From contig CACRXP010000143.1 in the NCBI GenBank assembly GCA_902702965.1, positions 212,814-276,813 on the forward strand: a stretch of DNA of 64,000 bases. Reading direction: 5' to 3'. Position numbers and translations under genes: made by a program. The notes below the pieces were generated by a model, which was given only the letters and a program-made list of their open reading frames with translations, ran no database searches and was not told the origin of the DNA. Positions 59,022 through 64,000 of the stretch are shown piece after piece. Every line of letters starts with the position of its first letter. The first letter of the stretch is position 1. This DNA comes from Spirometra erinaceieuropaei (taxonomy: Eukaryota > Platyhelminthes > Cestoda > Diphyllobothriidea > Diphyllobothriidae).

Positions 59022-60765
59022 CAAAAAATATTACGTTGTTTAGAAGTGCCGAGTTCTTTAAAAAAAGCAATATCCCGATAGCGTCAGAAATGGCTCCAAT
59101 TTAGTAAACGTTGCTTTTAGATGTATAGAATGTATTTTCATAAACAACGCATTAATTATGACAGTGTAAATAAAATAACTCATAATAATTTTGTTTTAGC
59201 GTTGATAACATCTAAATATCGTTTAATAATTAGAGTGATTTCATATATGACGGTTTGTCAACTGCCTACTATCTAAGTGTAAATTCTAAAACAGTTTTAT
59301 AGGGATTCGTGTTATCCTTGACTCGTTTGAGTTAAATGAGATTGGGTTTACCAAGAGAAATCGGATTTGCTTAATTTCACCGATGTTGACGTCGTAGGAA
59401 CAAAAGTTTTCACAAGATGACCTGCTGTCAGGCCGATGTGTGCCTAATAAATTTAAATAGAACTGTCAAGCGTGATTGCAAAAACACCATTTTGTGTTTT
59501 TGGAAAGATGTTTTCTCCTTTAAATAAATAAACATTTTTCGTTTGTATTGCATTACGCTGAGTTTCATATCGGCCTCGAAATGTTGCAGAATACTTCATG
59601 ATTTTCAATGTTTTCACCAAATCGTCCGTAAAGACGGATTCTAAACTCCCTGTCTGTTGAGAACTATAAAATAAATTTATTCATGATATCATTTACCGAA
59701 TAAGTATGTGCTCGGGCACTCCTTTTTAAGAAGATGGTCGTTTGGGTCACATGTGGAGCCCCATTTAAACATTGACCTACATTTTACAGACCAATAGGTG
59801 TCCACAACGAAAGGTAGCAACGAATATGACTTTGATCAATAAGAGCACTTTCCTTAAGAAGTGCTTTATTACTGCACTCCGTTTACGTATCTCTGTGTAC
59901 TTTGCACTTTTGCACGGTAGGCCAAGTAAAAATATGACACATTTGGCCGTTTCTTTCGCGTTCCTAAACAATGCTAATATGTTTGTATCGTAAACATAAG
60001 AACATGCCTTTATGTATACATTAAGGCCATTTCCACTGATTTTGCTTGCTTTAAGACTCCATTTTTCGATTATGAATTCACGGCAGGGCACCCATATAAA
60101 TGTTGATATTTTGTTGAAATTATTAATGTTTTGGTTGTTCTTTTTCTGAATAAGTTATGTACGGAAGCTAAACGACACGACAAGTAGTGTTTCGTATGTT
60201 TCAAACTAGAAATGACCATTCGTTGGCGGTCATTTATGGGACATCAGGGTGAATTTGCAAACGACAAAACAGATTCAACCCATCTAAACGAAGGAAACCC
60301 TATCTAGGTTATTACTGCATTTTAGGGCACCAAATCGCACAGATCTGCTAATTTAACATTAAGGAATTAAAAATCATTTAGTTTTCTAAAAATAACCTTC
60401 GTGTTAGCAGGTTGATTAGCAGGGCTAACATTGGACATAAAATAAATTTGCAAGTCGGGTTGTCTGTTAATTAAAACTCACGCAGGCATCTTACTATCCT
60501 TTCAATGGAAAAGTCGCTCAGATGCGTAACCGTACTTCAGGATGTGTTTTCGCAAAGAAATTGCACAAATTTATTCCAACGTTTATTTTCGCCAAAAATT
60601 ACTGACATTTTACTTGATCTAACTACGTAAAACAATTTCCGCAAAAGACAAAGACTTTCATTGAAGGATGCGGATGAACGAACAAAATGCGCAACGTTAA
60701 AGACGTTGAGAAATTCTCTCATCAATTTTTGTTGTCAGATTACATGAAATAGGTTAAGTACTGTA
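59022..60765 (+). repeat. long dispersed repeat, copy 2 (includes family C)
   Basis: Collinear with 35110-37115 on the same strand. The right part from 60170 also matches 2380-3010 (AGGGCACCAAATC, GTGTTAGCAGGTTGATTA, CAAAATGCGCAACGTTAAAG). There are no conserved frames between the copies, arguing for a non-coding repeat or a long-dead element. Confidence 0.7.
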
Positions 60766-60777
60766 ATAGTTACTCAC

Positions 60778-60947
60778 CCTTCGGAAACTGTTTCAACAAG
60801 TAGCTGTTGCTAATGATGGATTGAGATGACGCACTTGGAATGTTCAATCGTTCGTTGATGGTACAATAGCGGGATTCAGGCAGTAGAACGTCGTTTTCTA
60901 TGAGAGTAGAGATCCGGCAATCAAGACATTGACATTCAAAAGTAAGC
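60778..60947 (-). CDS. candidate internal exon, unknown cysteine-containing protein
   Basis: On the minus strand, 170 bases lie between ACCATCAG and a strong donor, AAGG|GTGAGT. Entering in phase 2 and leaving in phase 1, they encode 56 codons beginning LTFECQCLDCRISTLIENDV, with YCTINERLNIPSASSQS following. The codon content looks more coding-like than the surroundings. No family is recognised, and no neighbouring exon was found with matching phase. Confidence 0.4.
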
Positions 60948-61822
60948 CTGATGGTAATATATCTTAAAGTAATATTTCCCCGAAATGAATTTAAAGCAAG
61001 CAAAGACAGCAGAATTTATTGGAACCAATAACTTTCGCGACGCCTTGTCAACTGCAACCTGTAGTTTCATAACACAGATAACAACTGAGAAAGATGTCGT
61101 GGTTTGAACTTCAAATAAATGTATCTCTAGTGTCAAGCATCTCATTTTTACGAATACAGGACGTTAGGTCTACGGAAATCTCATTTGGATCTGTTAAGAG
61201 AGAATGGTCGAACCGAAATAAAAATTAGTTCAGCAAAACTTTCCTTATTTTCGATGTCCTAATTCACTCCTCGCCTTCCGGAGTTTGTCGCATCGAAATC
61301 TGAGCGACCTAATGCCCACGTTTCCCAAAGAAACTGAACGGCATGTTAGTGCATTCTGCTTATAACTGCCGTCATATTTTGTATGCACTGGTTAATTTAA
61401 ACGGTATTTTTGACCGACTAACATGTTGTTGGGAGAAATAGGTGGTCGCTCTGCTTTCTCCCAATCCGTTCTCTGCTTTATGATAAAAAGTCGTTTTTAG
61501 TTAACTGCCATTTATATTTGTTATTGATGTCAATTCACCAGTCAAAAAACCACGTGCAGTTCTCAGTTCTGCCTTAATCCGGATCCTCACAAAAAAAAAG
61601 TTGTGGGAGGTTTAAATGGGCAAGTGAACGAATGCAGTAATAGCTATGGGTTTACTTGAACGGCAAGTAAACGCCCGAGCTGCGTTTATCGCGAGCAGTT
61701 TTCAAAATTCATTTGCGTTTTCGAGATTTGTCACCCCAAGCAATTAGCTTTGTCATTTGAGTTATCCAACTGATTGCATTCACTACCTATAAACTTCCAC
61801 AGTTAGATTGGTATTTTTACAG
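60948..61822. other. no gene recognised
   Basis: There are only short frames; a run of nine A lies near 61591. Confidence 0.4.
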
Positions 61823-61999
61823 GTTTTACTAGTAAGCCTTTGTTTAGAGTACACAAAATTGCAAAACAACGCGCTTGAATCAAATAAACTTTGCCTCCGA
61901 CCTTTCTACTCCTGTTCCGTTGACCAATTTAAACGTCGACCGGAGAAGAAAAACTCGTTTTCTTCACCGTTATCTGGCTTCTTGAGTCTACCTAATTAA
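61823..61999 (+). CDS. candidate terminal exon, unknown protein
   Basis: It follows the good acceptor GTATTTTTACAG in phase 0 and is open for 58 codons to TAA at 61999. It begins VLLVSLCLEYTKLQNNALES and ends with a basic RRPEKK and a Ser/Leu/Pro tail. The hydrophobic start could be the second half of a split signal peptide. No homology is recognised, and a chance frame is possible. Confidence 0.28.
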   Translation, partial: VLLVSLCLEYTKLQNNALESNKLCLRPFYSCSVDQFKRRPEKKNSFSSPLSGFLSLPN

Positions 62000-62657
62000 C
62001 CATACATGGCTGCGCTATCTCAAACACTGTAGGACAAAGTTCATTTGATACGGTGAGCGAAGGTTAAATTAATTAGACGGTTAGTGAATTCCCGGGGCAT
62101 CCCATCCTCAGAGTAAAGCTGTGGCGGGTGTGTCATTCATGCCTAAACATATTTCACTGAAAAGGCGTCAGTTCTTCTGTTTGCTTAAAGGGTGCAACTT
62201 TGTCTGGAACACTATTTGTTATCGTTATCACCTTTGGAAATATGCCATTTGGTAATATGGTGTGCTGTTATCTGTAGCCCAATTTCGATTTCGGCGTGAG
62301 GATTCCCTGCATTGAATGATGCAGTTCTCTGCTCTCAAGACGAAAAGGCGAAGATTACTGTTACTTTGTTTGTCATTAATAAAAAAATCGATGAAATCAA
62401 TCATTTCGACCAGATCTTTAAGTTTAATGATGAAGTTAGGTATGTCGATCACTCTACTACCCACCACCGTCAAGGACACAAAGAAGAAAAAGTTTCATCC
62501 TCTAAAAAATAGCATTACCGATAAAGACAAGGGATACTGGCATGGCCATTGTTGGCTTATAAGCAGTCCTCAGCTAGTCATACTCAACCCCGAAGTGTGG
62601 AACAGCCGAGGCTCGACTGGCAGTGGATATCTGGGCAGCTGTCTAAATAAATGCCTA
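62000..62657. other. unassigned; overlapping frames of unknown meaning
   Basis: Two + frames (62312-62512 and 62316-62669) and one minus frame (62228-62479) overlap. The first is rich in Asp, Lys and His, but nothing distinguishes a real gene. Confidence 0.35.
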
Positions 62658-63643
62658 TATAGTGAGTGACCGATCTCATGAAATGTTGGCTGAAATTCTG
62701 AAATGTGTTTTCAATTAGGAAGGTTTACGTAGGTGGGGTTGAAAGATTCATTAACATGGGAATAAGTCCTAATTTATTTCGGACTCGGCAAGATGTCAGC
62801 TTTTGAATGGTCTACCTTTCAATCCTCTGTGTAAACCGTACTTGGTAAAAAATGACTACTTATCTGGCATGCATTTTCACAGTAGTTTTCGATGGCCTTG
62901 ATAATTCAAGTATATTTTATGTAAATCTTCAACGCAAATATGCTTTCGTTTAGTCATCTGATAGAGAATCACATCGTCTTTATATTCTATACTTAAAAAT
63001 GAGTATAATTAAGTTTAACAAGGTTTTTTCGAATAATTTGGAGCCTGACCAGCCGTTGCATTAGAGCTTAGTGATTTCAGTCTACAATGTGCATGTGTTC
63101 CCGTAAAAAAAGCACATATTCTTCTATGCCATTAAAAAAATAATATAGAGGGTTCATACAATTGTGCAATAGATGCGCATCATGTTGTATCTCTCATGAG
63201 GAGCTGTGATAAACGAACCGGTACGATGCTGTATGAATGGACATTGCACGGTTTTGAAAAATCTCATAATTATAAACGTTTTCAAAACCTAATTATACAT
63301 TTCTTTGACCGTAAAATATAAGGACTACGTGATTCTCCATCAATCTACTGAAATAAAAATATTAATGTTTGTGGTTTCTATAAAATATATTTAAATTTGC
63401 AAGACCATCGAAAATCATTATAAAAAATGCTTGCTAAATGTGTGGTCATTTGCTACCGAATACGGTTTCGGCGGGAGATTTAAAAGCAGTGCATTCAAAA
63501 GCTGACGTCCTGTCGACTCTGAAGTATTATAGAGTTATGCCCCGAGAAAATCAGTTTTGCAATCGTGCTTTAGTAATCCTTCCTAATCGAAAACACATTT
63601 CAGAATTTAAGCCAAAAATTAATGAGATCCGTCACTCACTGTA
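62658..63643. mobile_element. fold-back DNA element, subfamily B, copy B4
   Basis: The left end TATAGTGAGTGACCGATCTC and the right end GAGATCCGTCACTCACTGTA are inverse over 18 of 20 positions, the clearest termini of the subfamily. The element is 986 bp with complementary halves and no transposase. Confidence 0.85.
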
Positions 63644-63799
63644 CTAAAGACATACGAAGGCCAGCGGTGAAAAAAAGAAAAAACGTGACATCTTTCATGT
63701 TTTTTCTACCTGAGAAACGCCTCCGAAGCCACTGGACCATTGCTAAGACCGCTAAATGTGGGAATTTGGCATCGACCGTAGGCCCCCATCCGCCGCATA

Positions 63800-63986
63800 C
63801 CCATGCAGCCCAAGGAGAGGCTACCACCTTTCGAACATGTCAGGCGTCATTAACAGCGTGAAATGCCGAGACTGTCTTGTTACCTACGGTTGCATGATCG
63901 ACAAACGGCTGAGAACGGGCAAACATGAGCACGCTTTATCCGTAAAGCAAAGGCTGTACGATCGCATATCGCCATGCACAGTCTAG
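63800..63986 (+). mobile_element. Penelope-like endonuclease remnant near the right edge
   Basis: The frame reads GVINSVKCRDCLVTYGCMID and then KHEHALSVKQRLYDRIS, matching the GIY-YIG start, paired Cys and the EHALSVR block of PLE endonucleases. The GxTGR segment after the second Tyr is replaced (CMIDKR), and the frame stops at 63986, so the copy is dead or cut by the window end. Confidence 0.55.
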
Positions 63987-64000
63987 AGAAGAATCACAGT

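Noticed and set aside
1..64000. CRISPR arrays, bacterial operons, riboswitches, phage or plasmid features
   Set aside because: There are no short regularly spaced repeats, no ribosome-binding-site-led gene runs, and the content is that of an intron-bearing eukaryotic genome.

Overview
This window looks like a gene-poor, repeat-rich stretch of a metazoan nuclear genome. Long introns, decayed retroelements, microsatellites, assembly gaps and no operon structure point away from bacteria. The mix of Penelope-like elements (PLEs), hammerhead-ribozyme motifs and a flatworm-style LINE suggests a platyhelminth, perhaps a diphyllobothriid tapeworm. That placement is inference from repeat style, not from a diagnostic gene.

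Only one gene is convincing. It lies on the + strand at 19052-24483 and has three phase-compatible exons. They encode a secreted or membrane-anchored protein of about 228 aa with a single immunoglobulin V-type domain resembling the Dpr/DIP/lachesin group and a hydrophobic, GPI-signal-like C-terminus. A few isolated exon-like segments (11.3-11.6, 56.7-56.9, 57.3-58.2, 60.8-60.9 and 61.8-62.0 kb) have reading frames and splice-like borders but no recognisable family, and are given low confidence.

Most of the rest is mobile DNA. (1) A fold-back DNA element family with ~350-480 bp inverted halves occurs nine times: five subfamily A copies (4.7, 7.3, 12.3, 48.7, 51.9 kb) and four subfamily B copies (9.3, 21.7, 42.2, 62.7 kb). 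One A copy is interrupted by a second, 1174-bp terminal-inverted-repeat transposon with a perfect 8-bp target duplication. (2) Fragments of several PLE lineages with GIY-YIG endonuclease, and sometimes reverse transcriptase, lie at 6.3, 16.0, 25.7/31.3, 33.8, 43.0, 53.3 and 63.8 kb. Several are 5'-truncated and fused to an inverted copy of their own 3' end. (3) Five minimal hammerhead motifs (0.49, 33.69, 34.37, 41.14, 44.19 kb) belong to PLE-like termini. (4) A decayed LINE lies at 37.6-39.2 kb, and gag-like remnants lie at 33.0 and 40 kb.

Large-scale structure includes an imperfect 8.4-kb inverted duplication (24609-27298 against 29988-33032) just downstream of the Ig gene, a tandem ~1.2-kb duplication at 13.4-15.7 kb, and a pair of ~1.7-2.0-kb direct repeats at 35.1 and 59.0 kb. 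Two N gaps (16788-16828, 46248-46605) limit interpretation locally.
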